From: Fibrobacter sp. UWEL
GTDB lineage: Bacteria > Fibrobacterota > Fibrobacteria > Fibrobacterales > Fibrobacteraceae
Direction: 5' to 3'
Assembly (NCBI RefSeq): GCF_900142535.1
Contig: NZ_FRBE01000021.1
Location: 1-60,846, forward strand
DNA length: 60,846 nt
Numbering within the stretch: the stretch's first letter is position 1; every line of letters begins with the position of its first letter. Shown piece by piece: positions 43,286-53,074 of this stretch. The notes below the pieces were generated by a model that saw only the letters and a program-made list of their open reading frames with translations, ran no database searches and had not been told where the DNA came from. A program made the translations under genes and the position numbers.

Positions 43286-44899
43286 ATGAGTAACTTCTAT
43301 AACATGCCGAAACTCCCGACCGAAAACAGCCCGAAGGTGGAAATCTTCGTGGATGACAAGGCCGTCATGGTTCCTGGCGATACAAACCTCCTCGAAGCCC
43401 TCAAGGCTATCGGGATCGAAACTCCCCACGTCTGTTACCATCCGTATCTGCCGGTTTCTGGTAACTGCCGTCAGTGCCTGGTCGAACAGGAAGGCCCCCG
43501 CGGTCGTATGCTGGTCATTGCCTGCTATACTCCTGTTGCTCCTGGTATGAAAATCTACACTCCTGCTTCCTCTGCCCGCGTGAAGAACGCCCGCAAGGCT
43601 ACTCAGGAATTCATGCTGGTGAACCATCCGCTGGATTGCCCCATTTGCGACAAGGCCGGTGAATGTACCCTGCAGGAAAACTACATGGAAGCTGGACAGA
43701 ACGAAGGCCGTATGCGTCCGGAATATGGCAAGAACTATCACGGCAATCCTGCCCACCAGTTCGTGGACAACAAGGGTCAGGTCCGTGGCGGTAAGCATGT
43801 GGACATCGGTCCCCGCATCCTTCTGGACGAAGAACGTTGCGTGCAGTGCGACCGTTGCGTGCGTTTCATGCGTACCATTGCCAAGGACGAACAGCTGCAG
43901 CTTGCTGGCCGTGCCGACCACACTTACATCTCTACTTTCCCCGGCGAAAAGCTGGACCACGAATATGACCTCTGCGTCACTGACGTGTGCCCCACCGGTG
44001 CAATGACCGCCAAGTACTTCCGCTTCCAGAAGCGTGTATGGCTCCTGAGCCACACTCCCACCATCTCTATGGATGACTCTCTGGGCGCAAACATCTGGCT
44101 GGATCATGCTGATGGTAAGATCTACCGTATGATGCCCCGTTGCAATCCGGAAGTGAACCGTAGCTGGCTCTCCAATACCAGCCGTCTCGCTTTCCAGACC
44201 TTCAATCAGAATCGTCTGCCCGCTATCGGTGGCATGCACATCATGAAGGAAGCTCTGGCTTCTGCTTCTGGCAAGATTGCTCTGGTGGCTGGTGGCGAAT
44301 GCACCATCGAAGACCTGGCAGCTCTCCGCATGCTGAATGATTCCCTGGGCGACCGCGCTGATATCTTCGCCGGTTCTCTCAAGCTGAAGTCCGAACCCGA
44401 TGGCATTGCCAAGAGCGGTGACCCCATGGCCAACCGCGCAGGCTTCAAGCTCCTGGGTCTCCCGGATGACAATCTGTGGGATCTGGCTCAGAATGTTTCC
44501 AACTACTCTGTATTGGTCTGCGTGAACAACAACATCGTTGGCGAAGGCAACAAGTCCATGGACGTAATCGAAAAGATTCCGACCCGTATCGTTCTTTCTG
44601 CTTTCAACGACGAAACCGCTGCCAAGGCAACTCTCGCTTTCGGTATCAAGCACTGGAGCGAAGTTCAGGGCACCATGGTCAACAGCCTCAACATTCTCCA
44701 GAAGTTGAACGCTGCTCCCACCTGCCCGGATGCAGAACTGAAGCCCGCATACGAAGTTCTTTCTGAACTTGCTGGTAACACCTTCACCTGTGCCTATGAC
44801 GCTTTCAAGAAGGCTGCCGAATACGCTCCGGCTCTGGCTGGCCTCGCTTACGACTGCATCAAGAGCACTGGCCTTCATCTCGAAGGAGGTAACGCATAA
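43286..44899 (+). CDS. nuoG: NADH-quinone oxidoreductase subunit G (short form)
   Basis: In this 537-aa NuoG the N-terminal iron-sulfur part is complete: [2Fe-2S] ligands in CHYPYLPVSGNCRQC, the His-Cys cluster region HPLDCPICDKAGECTLQ, and [4Fe-4S] ligands in CVQCDRCVRF and VCPTGAM. The C-terminal molybdopterin-like domain is much reduced compared with the ~900-aa enterobacterial protein. It overlaps nuoH by one base (TAATG). Confidence 0.94.
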   Translation: MSNFYNMPKLPTENSPKVEIFVDDKAVMVPGDTNLLEALKAIGIETPHVCYHPYLPVSGNCRQCLVEQEGPRGRMLVIACYTPVAPGMKIYTPASSARVKNARKATQEFMLVNHPLDCPICDKAGECTLQENYMEAGQNEGRMRPEYGKNYHGNPAHQFVDNKGQVRGGKHVDIGPRILLDEERCVQCDRCVRFMRTIAKDEQLQLAGRADHTYISTFPGEKLDHEYDLCVTDVCPTGAMTAKYFRFQKRVWLLSHTPTISMDDSLGANIWLDHADGKIYRMMPRCNPEVNRSWLSNTSRLAFQTFNQNRLPAIGGMHIMKEALASASGKIALVAGGECTIEDLAALRMLNDSLGDRADIFAGSLKLKSEPDGIAKSGDPMANRAGFKLLGLPDDNLWDLAQNVSNYSVLVCVNNNIVGEGNKSMDVIEKIPTRIVLSAFNDETAAKATLAFGIKHWSEVQGTMVNSLNILQKLNAAPTCPDAELKPAYEVLSELAGNTFTCAYDAFKKAAEYAPALAGLAYDCIKSTGLHLEGGNA

Positions 44900-46254
44900 T
44901 GGATATTATCGAATCCAAAACTTGGGTTGAATGGCTGATCACGATCGCAAAGTTCGCCTTCTGCTTCGTGCCGGTCCTCTACATCCTTCTCTTGATTCCT
45001 ATGGAACGCCGTGGCGCCGGCTTTATGCAGGACCGTCAGGGACCTAACCGTTCCTACATCAAGTTCCCCGTCTTCGGTAAGGTTCGTCTGTTCGGCTATG
45101 TGCAGAACATGTGCGACGGTACCAAGCTGTTCTTCAAGGAAATGTTTGCTCCTAAGGGCTCCAGCAAGTTCCTGTACTATCTGGGACCTGCAATTCCCTT
45201 TGCGATCGTCTTCCTTTCTCCCTGCGTCATTCCCTGGTTCGGCCCTCTGGCTTTCGAATGGGGTGGCAAGGCTGTGAACATCTCCGGTTCCATCCTGGAT
45301 TCCGATGTAGGTATCCTGCTTCTCTTCGGTCTGTCCTCCCTGTCTGCCTACGGTGCAGTTCTTTCTGGTTGGGCATCCAAGTCTAAGTACAGCTACCTGG
45401 GTTCTCTCCGTACTTCCGCAATGACCGTGAGCTACGAAGTCTGCCAGGGCCTCTCCATGATGGGCCTCCTGGTTCTCGCAGGTTCTTTCAACCTGACCGA
45501 CATCGTCAGCTGGCAGGAACACCACGTCTGGGGTATCGTTGCCCAGCCTGTGGCATTCTTCTGCTTCCTCATTGCAACTATCGCCGAAACCGGTCGTGCT
45601 CCCTTCGACGTTGCTGAAGGTGAACCTGAACTGGTTGCTGGTTACCATACTGAATATGGTGCTATGCAGTTCGGTATGTTCTACATGGGTGAATACGCTC
45701 ATATCTGTATCGCTTCCTTCCTGGTGGCAACCCTCTTCCTGGGTGGCTACTCTGTACCGTTCGTTACCACTGAAACCATGCAGGCTCACATGGGCGGCAC
45801 TCTCGCCGTTCTTTGCGGCGTGCTTGCTTTCCTGGCTCTTGCATTCCTCCACATGGTCCATCGCTACTCCAAGAAGCTCCGCGCTTCCAAGCAGTCCAAC
45901 AAGATGGTCATCCTTCAGGAATACAAGCTGTACAACCTGGTGGGCGGCATCGCTGCTGTAGTGTTCGTCGCTGCAGCAATCTGCGCTTGGATGTTCTACA
46001 CCCCGGAAATCGCTCACACTGCAAGTGGTGCAAACACCTTGGCTACCGCCCTTGGCACCGCAGTGATTCATCTGCTGGTACTCGTAGTCAAGAGCGTGAT
46101 GTTCTGCTGGGTCTGGATTTGGGTCCGCTGGACTCTGCCCCGCTTCCGTTATGACCACGTCATGCACTTGGGCTGGAAGATCATTCTTAACATCGCTATC
46201 CTGAACCTCATTGTGACTGCAGTTGTTGCAAAGCTTGTGGGAGGTAGTAACTAA
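44899..46254 (+). CDS. nuoH: NADH-quinone oxidoreductase subunit H (long form)
   Basis: This 451-aa NuoH is the membrane subunit that links the quinone site to the proton pumps. The diagnostic loops are ERRGAGFMQDRQGPNR and AETGRAPFDVAEGEPELVAGYHTEYG. It is about 120 residues longer than the E. coli protein. The extra length lies before the last membrane helices (around HMVHRYSKKLRASKQSNK and the following membrane segment). It overlaps nuoG and nuoI by one base each. Confidence 0.95.
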   Translation: MDIIESKTWVEWLITIAKFAFCFVPVLYILLLIPMERRGAGFMQDRQGPNRSYIKFPVFGKVRLFGYVQNMCDGTKLFFKEMFAPKGSSKFLYYLGPAIPFAIVFLSPCVIPWFGPLAFEWGGKAVNISGSILDSDVGILLLFGLSSLSAYGAVLSGWASKSKYSYLGSLRTSAMTVSYEVCQGLSMMGLLVLAGSFNLTDIVSWQEHHVWGIVAQPVAFFCFLIATIAETGRAPFDVAEGEPELVAGYHTEYGAMQFGMFYMGEYAHICIASFLVATLFLGGYSVPFVTTETMQAHMGGTLAVLCGVLAFLALAFLHMVHRYSKKLRASKQSNKMVILQEYKLYNLVGGIAAVVFVAAAICAWMFYTPEIAHTASGANTLATALGTAVIHLLVLVVKSVMFCWVWIWVRWTLPRFRYDHVMHLGWKIILNIAILNLIVTAVVAKLVGGSN

Positions 46255-46826
46255 TGGCTCGTATTATTAAACAGAAGCCCATGAACTGGGTGGAACGCCT
46301 CTACATTTTCGAGGCTATGCGTGGTCTTTGGACCACCCTCAAGCACGCTGCCCGCGGTTTCTTCCGCTATGAACAGCTGCCCACCATTTCCTATCCTGAA
46401 GGTCAGCCGGAAATTCTCCCGACTTACCGTGCAAAGCATCGCTTGATGCTGCGCCCCGATGGCACTCCTCGTTGCGTTGCCTGCGGTATGTGCGCTGCTG
46501 CTTGCCCTGCTCACTGTATCTTCATCGAAGCAACTCAGTCCGATGATCCCCGTATCGAAAAGCGCGTCATGCGTTTCGACATCGACCATCTGGTCTGCGT
46601 GTTCTGCGGTCTTTGCGCAGAAGCTTGCCCGGTAGATGCCCTCCGCATGGATACCAAGGAAATCGTATTTGAACACCGCACCCGTGAAGAATTCGTGGCT
46701 CACATGGCTGATCTCATTAACTGGGATCCCAAGGATTACCCCGATGACGCACAGAGCCAGATGGCTCCGGGCGGTACCAAGAACGCCGAGGCCCGCAAGG
46801 TCTGGGGAATGGAGGTTAAAAACTAA
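46254..46826 (+). CDS. nuoI: NADH-quinone oxidoreductase subunit I
   Basis: This 190-aa NuoI is the ferredoxin-like subunit with clusters N6a and N6b. Both motifs are complete: CVACGMCAAACPAHC and CVFCGLCAEACPVDA. It connects NuoG to NuoB. It overlaps nuoH and nuoJ by one base each (TAATG). Confidence 0.96.
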   Translation: MARIIKQKPMNWVERLYIFEAMRGLWTTLKHAARGFFRYEQLPTISYPEGQPEILPTYRAKHRLMLRPDGTPRCVACGMCAAACPAHCIFIEATQSDDPRIEKRVMRFDIDHLVCVFCGLCAEACPVDALRMDTKEIVFEHRTREEFVAHMADLINWDPKDYPDDAQSQMAPGGTKNAEARKVWGMEVKN

Positions 46827-47362
46827 TGCTCGCCCTGATTTATTTCATCGTACTTGGAGTTATCGCAATTGGTTCTGCCATCTGCGTGCTCCTGGCCAAG
46901 CACCCTCTGTATGGTGCTCTTTCCCTCATCCTTTCCATGCTTTCCCTCGCTGGCATTTACGGCCTGCTGGGTAGCCCTTTCATCGGTGTGGTCCAGATCA
47001 TGGTTTATGCCGGTGCAATCGTCATGCTCCTGACCTTCGTGATCATGGTGCTGAACGCTGGCAAGGATAACAACACTCCCCGTTTCGACAAGGTTTCCCT
47101 GTTCGTCGTTCCCGCAGTTGTTGTTCTTTGCGGTCTGGTTGGCTTCGTCCTGGTTCGTGCTCCTCTCGCATTCGACGCTACGACTATCCGTGGCAGCGTG
47201 AAGTTCACTTCCGAGACCTTGTTCAACATGGCTCAGAACGGCCCCGGTTACTTCATCTTGTTTGAAGTTCTCGGTCTGTTGCTTCTGTCTTCTATGGCTG
47301 CTGCAGTTCTCATGGCTAAGAAGCGCCTGGGTTCTGAAGTGTCTGAAAAGGAGGAAAAATAA
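46826..47362 (+). CDS. nuoJ: NADH-quinone oxidoreductase subunit J
   Basis: This 178-aa membrane protein has five hydrophobic segments. The family motif GVVQIMVYAGAIVMLLTFVIM (seen as VVQIMVYAGAIVMLLTF) is clear, with ALSLILSMLSLAG before it. It is part of the membrane arm with NuoA and NuoK. It overlaps neighbours by one base. Confidence 0.93.
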   Translation: MLALIYFIVLGVIAIGSAICVLLAKHPLYGALSLILSMLSLAGIYGLLGSPFIGVVQIMVYAGAIVMLLTFVIMVLNAGKDNNTPRFDKVSLFVVPAVVVLCGLVGFVLVRAPLAFDATTIRGSVKFTSETLFNMAQNGPGYFILFEVLGLLLLSSMAAAVLMAKKRLGSEVSEKEEK

Positions 47363-47676
47363 TGGAACTCCAAGCTATGTACATTCAGATTCTCGCCCTG
47401 GTGATTTTCACCATCGGCCTGACTGTCGCAATTTCCCGCCGCAATATCTTCTTCGTGCTGATGGGTGTTGAACTCGCCCTGAACGCAGTGAACCTGAGCA
47501 TGGTTGGTTTTGCAAAGACTCTGCCCGCAGCCCTGAGTACTGCTGGTCAGATCGTCCCGCTGTTCACTATTGCAGTTGCCGCCGCAGAAGCTTGCGTTGG
47601 CCTCGCTCTGGTGATCCTGATTTTCCGTAACCGTGAAAGCGTTGACTCTGACTCTTTCACTAACATGAAGGGGTAA
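47362..47676 (+). CDS. nuoK: NADH-quinone oxidoreductase subunit K
   Basis: This 104-aa protein has three membrane helices. The conserved acidic residues lie in VLMGVELALNAVNLSMV and the third helix contains AAAEACVGLALVI. It is an MrpC-like subunit of the proton channel. A 3-nt gap precedes nuoL. Confidence 0.95.
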   Translation: MELQAMYIQILALVIFTIGLTVAISRRNIFFVLMGVELALNAVNLSMVGFAKTLPAALSTAGQIVPLFTIAVAAAEACVGLALVILIFRNRESVDSDSFTNMKG

Positions 47677-47679
47677 GCC

Positions 47680-49632
47680 ATGACAAATTTACCGCTTTGG
47701 TTCATTCCGCTTTTCCCGCTGATCGGTACGATCCTGCTGGGCATCATTGCCGTAGCATCTTCCGGTAGCAAGAAGGGCCCTTCTGAAGGTCTGGTGGGTG
47801 CTCTCGCAGTACTGTTCCCCGCTCTTGCCTTCGCAAGCGTTGTGGTTCTCTCCCTGAACATGCCTGAAGAAGGCATCCGCAGCGTTGTTTGCAACTGGAT
47901 CGACCTTGCATTCCTCAATGTGAATGTGGGCTTCCTGTTCGATAACCTGTCCCGCATTATGTTGCTGTTCGTAACTGGCATCGGCTCTCTGATTGCCCTT
48001 TACTCCATCGGCTACATGCACGGTGACCGCGGTTTCGCTCGCTTCTTCTCCTACATCAACTTGTTCCTCTTCAGCATGATCGTGCTGGTGTTGAGCGATA
48101 ACCTGATGCTTACCTTCTTCGGTTGGGAAGGCGTGGGTCTCTGCTCCTACCTGCTGATTGGCTTCTGGAACCATGATAAGGATAACTGCAAGGCTGCTAA
48201 CAAGGCTTTCATCGTCAACCGCGTTGGTGACATCGGCTTCCTCGTGGGTATGCTGATCCTCATCTTCCTGGGCCTGAACTTTGCGCAGTCCTCTTCCATT
48301 CTGAACTATGATACCCTGATTGCCTTCCTCAAGAACGCAATCGCTGGCGGCCAGGTCGTGATTATCATGCCGGCTCTCACCGCTGCTGGTATCTGCTTCT
48401 TCATTGGTTGCACTGGTAAGTCCGCTCAGATTCCTCTTCTCACTTGGTTGCCCGATGCAATGGCTGGTCCTACTCCGGTGTCTGCATTGATCCATGCTGC
48501 AACCATGGTGACCTCCGGCGTTTACCTGCTGGCTCGTCTTTCTACCATGTTCGCAGTTCTGCCCAGCGTTCTGACCATCATCACTGTTGTTGGTGCTCTG
48601 ACTGCTTTCTGGGCTGCTGTTTCTGGTCTCTTCCAGAACGACATCAAGAAGGTGCTGGCTTACTCCACTATCTCTCAGCTGGGCTATATGTTCATGGCTG
48701 CAGGTGTGGCTGCCTTTGACGCTTCCATCTTCCACGTCTTTACCCATGCCTTCTTCAAGGCAGCTCTCTTCCTCGGTGCCGGTGCAGTGATTCATGCTCT
48801 GTCTGGCGAACAGGATATGCGCAAGATGGGTGGCCTGGCCAAGAAGGTTCCCGTTACCGCAGGCGTGATGCTTCTCGCTTTCGCTGCCATTATCGGTATC
48901 CCGGGCTTCGCAGGCTTCTGGTCCAAGGACCTGATTCTTGAAAAGCTGTACATGAGTGGTCCTATGGGTCCTGCATTCTATGCAATCGGCCTTCTCACCG
49001 CAGTGATTACCGCCGTTTATATGACTCGCCTGATTATCATGACCTTCTTCGGTGAATATCGCGGTTCCAAGGAAAGCGAAGCTCACATTCACGAAGCTCC
49101 GGCTTGCATGCTGATCCCCATGGTGATCCTGGCTGCTGGTGCCGTTGGTACTGGTTACCTCTGGGCTGAATCTCTGGGTCTCACCACCTTCGAACACTCT
49201 CTCGCTCCGGTTGTGGGCGAAGCTCAGATGGCTGTGGCTCACTCCGCCGCTCATGTGAACCCCATGATGTTTGCCGCTCTCGGTACTCTCGCCGCTCTGG
49301 TGGGTATCGCCATTGCTTACGTGGCATTCAAGAAGGTTCCCGCTGCTACTGCTAGCACCCGCCCGGAAGGCTGCAAGGCTACTTGGACCTTCCTCTTCGA
49401 CATCATTCACGGCTGGTTCATTGGTCTTACCAATATCATCGCCTGGATCGTCGACAACTGTGTGGATAAACTGGTGCAGTTTGCTCAGTGGCTGGTTGCA
49501 AGCATCGCCCTGATTCTGGGTGATGGCGCAGCCGCCTTCCAGGTACGCAAGGTTCGCCTGCAGCTTGCTCTTAGCATCGCTGGTGTGGCAGTCCTTGTAC
49601 TTGTTGTTCTTCTGACTGGAGGTATGATCTAA
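47680..49632 (+). CDS. nuoL: NADH-quinone oxidoreductase subunit L
   Basis: This 650-aa antiporter-like proton-pumping subunit has about 16 membrane helices and the long lateral helix at the C-terminus. Landmarks are FFGWEGVGLCSYLLIGFW, the lysine-bearing KSAQIPLLTWLPDAMAGPTPVSALIHAATMV region (seen as LPDAMAGPTPVSALIHAATM), and THAFFKAALFLGAG. It overlaps nuoM by one base. Confidence 0.96.
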   Translation: MTNLPLWFIPLFPLIGTILLGIIAVASSGSKKGPSEGLVGALAVLFPALAFASVVVLSLNMPEEGIRSVVCNWIDLAFLNVNVGFLFDNLSRIMLLFVTGIGSLIALYSIGYMHGDRGFARFFSYINLFLFSMIVLVLSDNLMLTFFGWEGVGLCSYLLIGFWNHDKDNCKAANKAFIVNRVGDIGFLVGMLILIFLGLNFAQSSSILNYDTLIAFLKNAIAGGQVVIIMPALTAAGICFFIGCTGKSAQIPLLTWLPDAMAGPTPVSALIHAATMVTSGVYLLARLSTMFAVLPSVLTIITVVGALTAFWAAVSGLFQNDIKKVLAYSTISQLGYMFMAAGVAAFDASIFHVFTHAFFKAALFLGAGAVIHALSGEQDMRKMGGLAKKVPVTAGVMLLAFAAIIGIPGFAGFWSKDLILEKLYMSGPMGPAFYAIGLLTAVITAVYMTRLIIMTFFGEYRGSKESEAHIHEAPACMLIPMVILAAGAVGTGYLWAESLGLTTFEHSLAPVVGEAQMAVAHSAAHVNPMMFAALGTLAALVGIAIAYVAFKKVPAATASTRPEGCKATWTFLFDIIHGWFIGLTNIIAWIVDNCVDKLVQFAQWLVASIALILGDGAAAFQVRKVRLQLALSIAGVAVLVLVVLLTGGMI

Positions 49633-51314
49633 TGCTTCTGAATCTCCTCGTCTTGGCCCCGTTCGTTGCAGCTATCCTCATGGTTGCAACTTCCAAGGAA
49701 GATCCTAAGTCTTCCTCTCGCATGGCCTTCCTCTTTGGCATCGCTTTCGTAGTGATGTCTGTCGCTCTTCTCGTCACTGGCAACCAGGCCACCGATCCTG
49801 TGGAATGGTTCAAGCTCCCTGGCGCAAAGGGCCCTGTCTACTACTTCCTCTATAACGGCAGCTTTGGCGGCTGGATGGTGCTCCTCTCCACGGTGCTCTC
49901 TCTGGTTGCTCTGATTTCTGCTCGCAACACTACTTGCAAGAACTACCGCAACTTCGCCATCGGCATCTTCGCCTTGATGGGCACAATGAACGGTACCTTC
50001 CTTGCTGGTGACGCTGTTCTCTTCTTCTTCTTCTTCGAAGCAATGGTGATTCCCGCTGCAATGCTTATCGCTGCATTCGGCGGCAAGGAAAAGGCCAAGG
50101 CTGCTATGACATTTGCCATCTACACTCTCGTGGGTTCCGCTCCCATGATGGTTGCTCTGTGGTACATGCTCACTATCGCTGATAACGCCCTGCCCATTTC
50201 CCTGGCTAGCGCTTTCCACACCATGGATCCTTCTCTCCAGATGACCATCGTGGTAAGCTTCCTCCTCGCTTTCCTGGTGAAGACTCCGATTTTCCCGTTC
50301 CACGGCTGGCAGGCAATCTCCTATGCTGAAGCTCCCGCTCCTCTCTCTGCAATCCTTACCGGTGCAATGAGTAAGGCTGGCGTGTTCGGCATGCTTTACT
50401 GGGTGATCCTGGTCTTCCCGGAACGCACTATGGACATCGCAACCCCCATGATGATTCTCGGTCTCGTGACTGCCGTCTATGGCGCTCTCATGGCTCTCCG
50501 CGCTAAGGATGCCAAGAAGCTCCTGGCCTTCAGCTCCATGGGTCACCTTGGTCTTGCTGTTGCAGGTCTTTTCACCATTACCGATACCATGTTCCCCGCA
50601 GTGCTGATCCTCCTGGTTGCTCACGGTCTTTCCGCTGGCGCCCAGTTCTTCCTGATGGGTATTGCAGAACGTTACACCGGTACTCGCGAACTGGACAAGC
50701 TGGGCGGCCTGGCCGCTAAGACTCCTGTGTTTGGCACCCTGTTCGGCTTTGTGGCTGTCATGGCCCTGGCTGTTCCCGGTACCGCAGGCTTCATCGGTGA
50801 ATTCAACGTTCTCGTTTCCCTGTGGCTCATCGGTCCCGTACCTGCTCTCGTTGCAGGTCTCTGCATCATCCTTTCCGCAGCTTACATGCTCCGCTTTGTC
50901 CAGAAGGTCATCTTCGGCAAGGCTCAGAGCGAATACGTTGAAGGTCCTCGCATGACTGCCCTGGAAGGTTCTTCCATCGGTATCATGGCAATCCTTCTCC
51001 TGGTCTTTGGTATGCATCCCGCATTCGTGACCTCCAACTCCTACAACCTCCTCTCTGAAGAGACCATCGAAAAGATGAAGGCTCCCACTGAAGTGGTGAA
51101 GGAAGAAGCTCCCGCTGAAGTGGAGAAGGTAGAGGCTCCCGCAGCAGAACCCGCTCCGGAAGAAGGTATCGAAGACGTGGCTCAGCCCATGACTGAAGAT
51201 GACTTCAAGCAGCTGGATGAAAACCTGAAGGCAAACGGCTTTAGCGATGAAGAACGCGCTTCCCTGATCGCTCAGCTGAAAGAAATGAATGCTGCTGAAG
51301 GAGGTAACAACTAA
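49632..51314 (+). CDS. nuoM: NADH-quinone oxidoreductase subunit M with acidic C-terminal tail
   Basis: In this 560-aa antiporter-like subunit the core (about 14 membrane helices) has FFEAMVIPAAML, LVKTPIFPFHGWQAISYAEAPAPLSAIL (seen as PIFPFHGWQAISYAEAP) and FSSMGHLGLAVAG. After residue ~475 an unusual soluble tail of ~85 residues follows. It is Pro/Glu/Ala-rich at first (APAEVEKVEAPAAEPAPEEG), then helical (MTEDDFKQLDENLKANGFSD). Nothing similar is present on the usual ~500-aa NuoM. It overlaps nuoN by one base. Confidence 0.94.
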   Translation: MLLNLLVLAPFVAAILMVATSKEDPKSSSRMAFLFGIAFVVMSVALLVTGNQATDPVEWFKLPGAKGPVYYFLYNGSFGGWMVLLSTVLSLVALISARNTTCKNYRNFAIGIFALMGTMNGTFLAGDAVLFFFFFEAMVIPAAMLIAAFGGKEKAKAAMTFAIYTLVGSAPMMVALWYMLTIADNALPISLASAFHTMDPSLQMTIVVSFLLAFLVKTPIFPFHGWQAISYAEAPAPLSAILTGAMSKAGVFGMLYWVILVFPERTMDIATPMMILGLVTAVYGALMALRAKDAKKLLAFSSMGHLGLAVAGLFTITDTMFPAVLILLVAHGLSAGAQFFLMGIAERYTGTRELDKLGGLAAKTPVFGTLFGFVAVMALAVPGTAGFIGEFNVLVSLWLIGPVPALVAGLCIILSAAYMLRFVQKVIFGKAQSEYVEGPRMTALEGSSIGIMAILLLVFGMHPAFVTSNSYNLLSEETIEKMKAPTEVVKEEAPAEVEKVEAPAAEPAPEEGIEDVAQPMTEDDFKQLDENLKANGFSDEERASLIAQLKEMNAAEGGNN

Positions 51315-52777
51315 TGAATACCATCATGATTCTTCTGCCGGTAATCCTGGTCGCCTTTGGCGCCCTCATCACTCTGGCAACAGAACCGTTCCTCAAGGAT
51401 GAAAACAAGCACACGGTTCTTCCCTGGATTGCTTCCGCTTTCTTCCTGGTAGCTATCGGTTCTTACTACCTGGTTTCTACCGATACCGCATTTGGCCTGT
51501 ACGCTATGGATCCGGTTCGCCGCCTCCTGGGCATTGCAGTCCTGTTCTGCGGTTTCCTGGGCATCGCTGGTGTCCAGTGGACCCTCGGTCATGAAAAGTT
51601 CAAGGGTGGCGAAGCTTACGCACTCTTGATGCTCGCTACCTGCGGCGCCGCTCTCATGACTCAGGCTGTGGATTACCTGGCCCTGTTCCTGGGTATGGAA
51701 CTGGCAAGTTTCCCCATTTACGCTCTGGTTGCTCTCCGTCGTAAGGACGTGAACGCTGGCGAAGGTGCTTTCAAGTACTTCGTTTCCGGCTCCATCTTCA
51801 GCGCCATCTTCCTCTACGGTGTGGCTCTGGTCTACGGTGCAACTGGTTCTACCCATTTCGGCGCCAAGATCCTGGAAGGTCGCGAATCTCTGTTCGCCAT
51901 CGGTTCCTTCCTCACCGTGATTGGCCTGCTCTTCAAGGCTGGTGCAGCTCCCGTCCACTTCTGGGTGGCCGACGTTTACACCGGCGCTTCCGTTGCAGTG
52001 ACCGGCTTCATGGCTGCCGTTGTTAAGGTGGGCGCTCTTGCCGCTCTCGCTTCTGTATGGCTTGGCACTTTGGCCGCAAAGACCGGCGTTGTTGCCTGGA
52101 ACCTTGCTGAACCCGCAACCTTCGGCGCACAGCCCAAGGCTCTGTACTACGTGGTCATCATCGTCTCCCTGCTTTCCATGGTCTACGGTGCTTTCGGTGG
52201 CTTGGCTCAGAAGTCCATCCGCCGTATCCTGGCATACTCCGCAGTGATGAACGCTGGCTTCATCGTTATCGGCCTCCTGCTCCCCGCATTCGTGGAAAAG
52301 GGCTCCGTCCAGATGAGCTCCATGTTCTACTTCCTGCTGACCTACGCAATCGGTTCCGCTGGCGCCCTCACTGGTGTTGCCTACCTGGCAGGCCGTGACG
52401 ACCGCAACGAAACTCTGGACGATCTCCGCGGCCGTGGTCGCAAGCGCCCCTTCGTTGCCCTGGGTACCGCAGTTTGCTTGGCAAGCCTCGCTGGCCTTCC
52501 GCCTGCAGCTGGCTTCCTGGCCAAGTTCTCCCTGTTCTCCGAAGCAATGGCTGGTGGTCTCGGCTGGCTCGCCGCTGTAGCATTCGCCCTGTCCCTGGTG
52601 GCAGCCGTCTACTACCTCCGCGTGGCCTTCGTCCTCTTTGCCCCCGCTAAGTGCGAATGTGAAATCAAGTGCTGCTGCGCCAAGAGCGCACCCTTCAGCT
52701 ATCTGCTGAAGTTCGGCGTGGCTGTTGCTGCTCTGGTGCTCCTGGCCCTGGGCGTCATGCCCAGCGTAGCACTGTAA
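51314..52777 (+). CDS. nuoN: NADH-quinone oxidoreductase subunit N with Cys-rich loop
   Basis: This 487-aa antiporter-like subunit has about 14 membrane helices with the family's LFLGMELASFPIYALVALR, FKAGAAPVHFWVADVYTGA and GLPPAAGFLAKF. Just before the last helix is a loop with five cysteines in nine residues (447, 449, 453, 454, 455; KCECEIKCCCAK), which is not a feature of ordinary NuoN. It is the last gene of the operon; a terminator within a 152-bp repeat follows at 52904-52939. Confidence 0.94.
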   Translation: MNTIMILLPVILVAFGALITLATEPFLKDENKHTVLPWIASAFFLVAIGSYYLVSTDTAFGLYAMDPVRRLLGIAVLFCGFLGIAGVQWTLGHEKFKGGEAYALLMLATCGAALMTQAVDYLALFLGMELASFPIYALVALRRKDVNAGEGAFKYFVSGSIFSAIFLYGVALVYGATGSTHFGAKILEGRESLFAIGSFLTVIGLLFKAGAAPVHFWVADVYTGASVAVTGFMAAVVKVGALAALASVWLGTLAAKTGVVAWNLAEPATFGAQPKALYYVVIIVSLLSMVYGAFGGLAQKSIRRILAYSAVMNAGFIVIGLLLPAFVEKGSVQMSSMFYFLLTYAIGSAGALTGVAYLAGRDDRNETLDDLRGRGRKRPFVALGTAVCLASLAGLPPAAGFLAKFSLFSEAMAGGLGWLAAVAFALSLVAAVYYLRVAFVLFAPAKCECEIKCCCAKSAPFSYLLKFGVAVAALVLLALGVMPSVAL

Positions 52778-52787
52778 TTCCCCGAGA

Positions 52788-52939
52788 GTCATCCTGAGCG
52801 GAGCACCGAAGGTTCCCCGAGTGTCATCCTGAGCGGAGCACCTAAGGTGCGAAGTCGAAGGATCTAGGATCCCGTCAGGATCGATAAGCTCGTAATTAAG
52901 AAGAACACCCTGTAGGTTTAAGCCTGCGGGGTGTTTTTT
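52788..52939 (+). repeat. 152-bp direct repeat, copy 1
   Basis: It is nearly identical to 53903-54054; I count three mismatches in 152 positions. Each copy holds two internal copies of gtcatcctgagcggagcacc, then gaagtcgaaggatct and an intrinsic terminator. The pair brackets the four-helix-bundle gene and its neighbour. The gtcatcctgagc...gaaggatct string is, to my knowledge, a widespread intergenic repeat. Confidence 0.85.
52904..52939 (+). terminator. terminator of the nuo operon (inside repeat copy 1)
   Basis: aacaccc-t-gtagg pairs with cctgc-g-gggtgtt around tttaag, followed by a T-run. Confidence 0.8.
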
Positions 52940-53074
52940 GTTTAGACATTTTTTAGACAAAATCTTTTTTACAAAGAAATTTCGTTCAAACGGCCTCATT
53001 ACAACGTGTATAGTAAAGAATAGGGGAGTTTGCCTATTCCGCAGGGCAATTTAGCCCAGAATAAACGATTATTA

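Noticed and set aside
40825-52999. Long minus-strand open frames opposite nuoD-nuoN (up to 573 codons)
   Set aside because: All are antisense to intact, overlapping nuo genes. The translations are Gly/His/Glu-rich artefacts of the GC-rich third positions.
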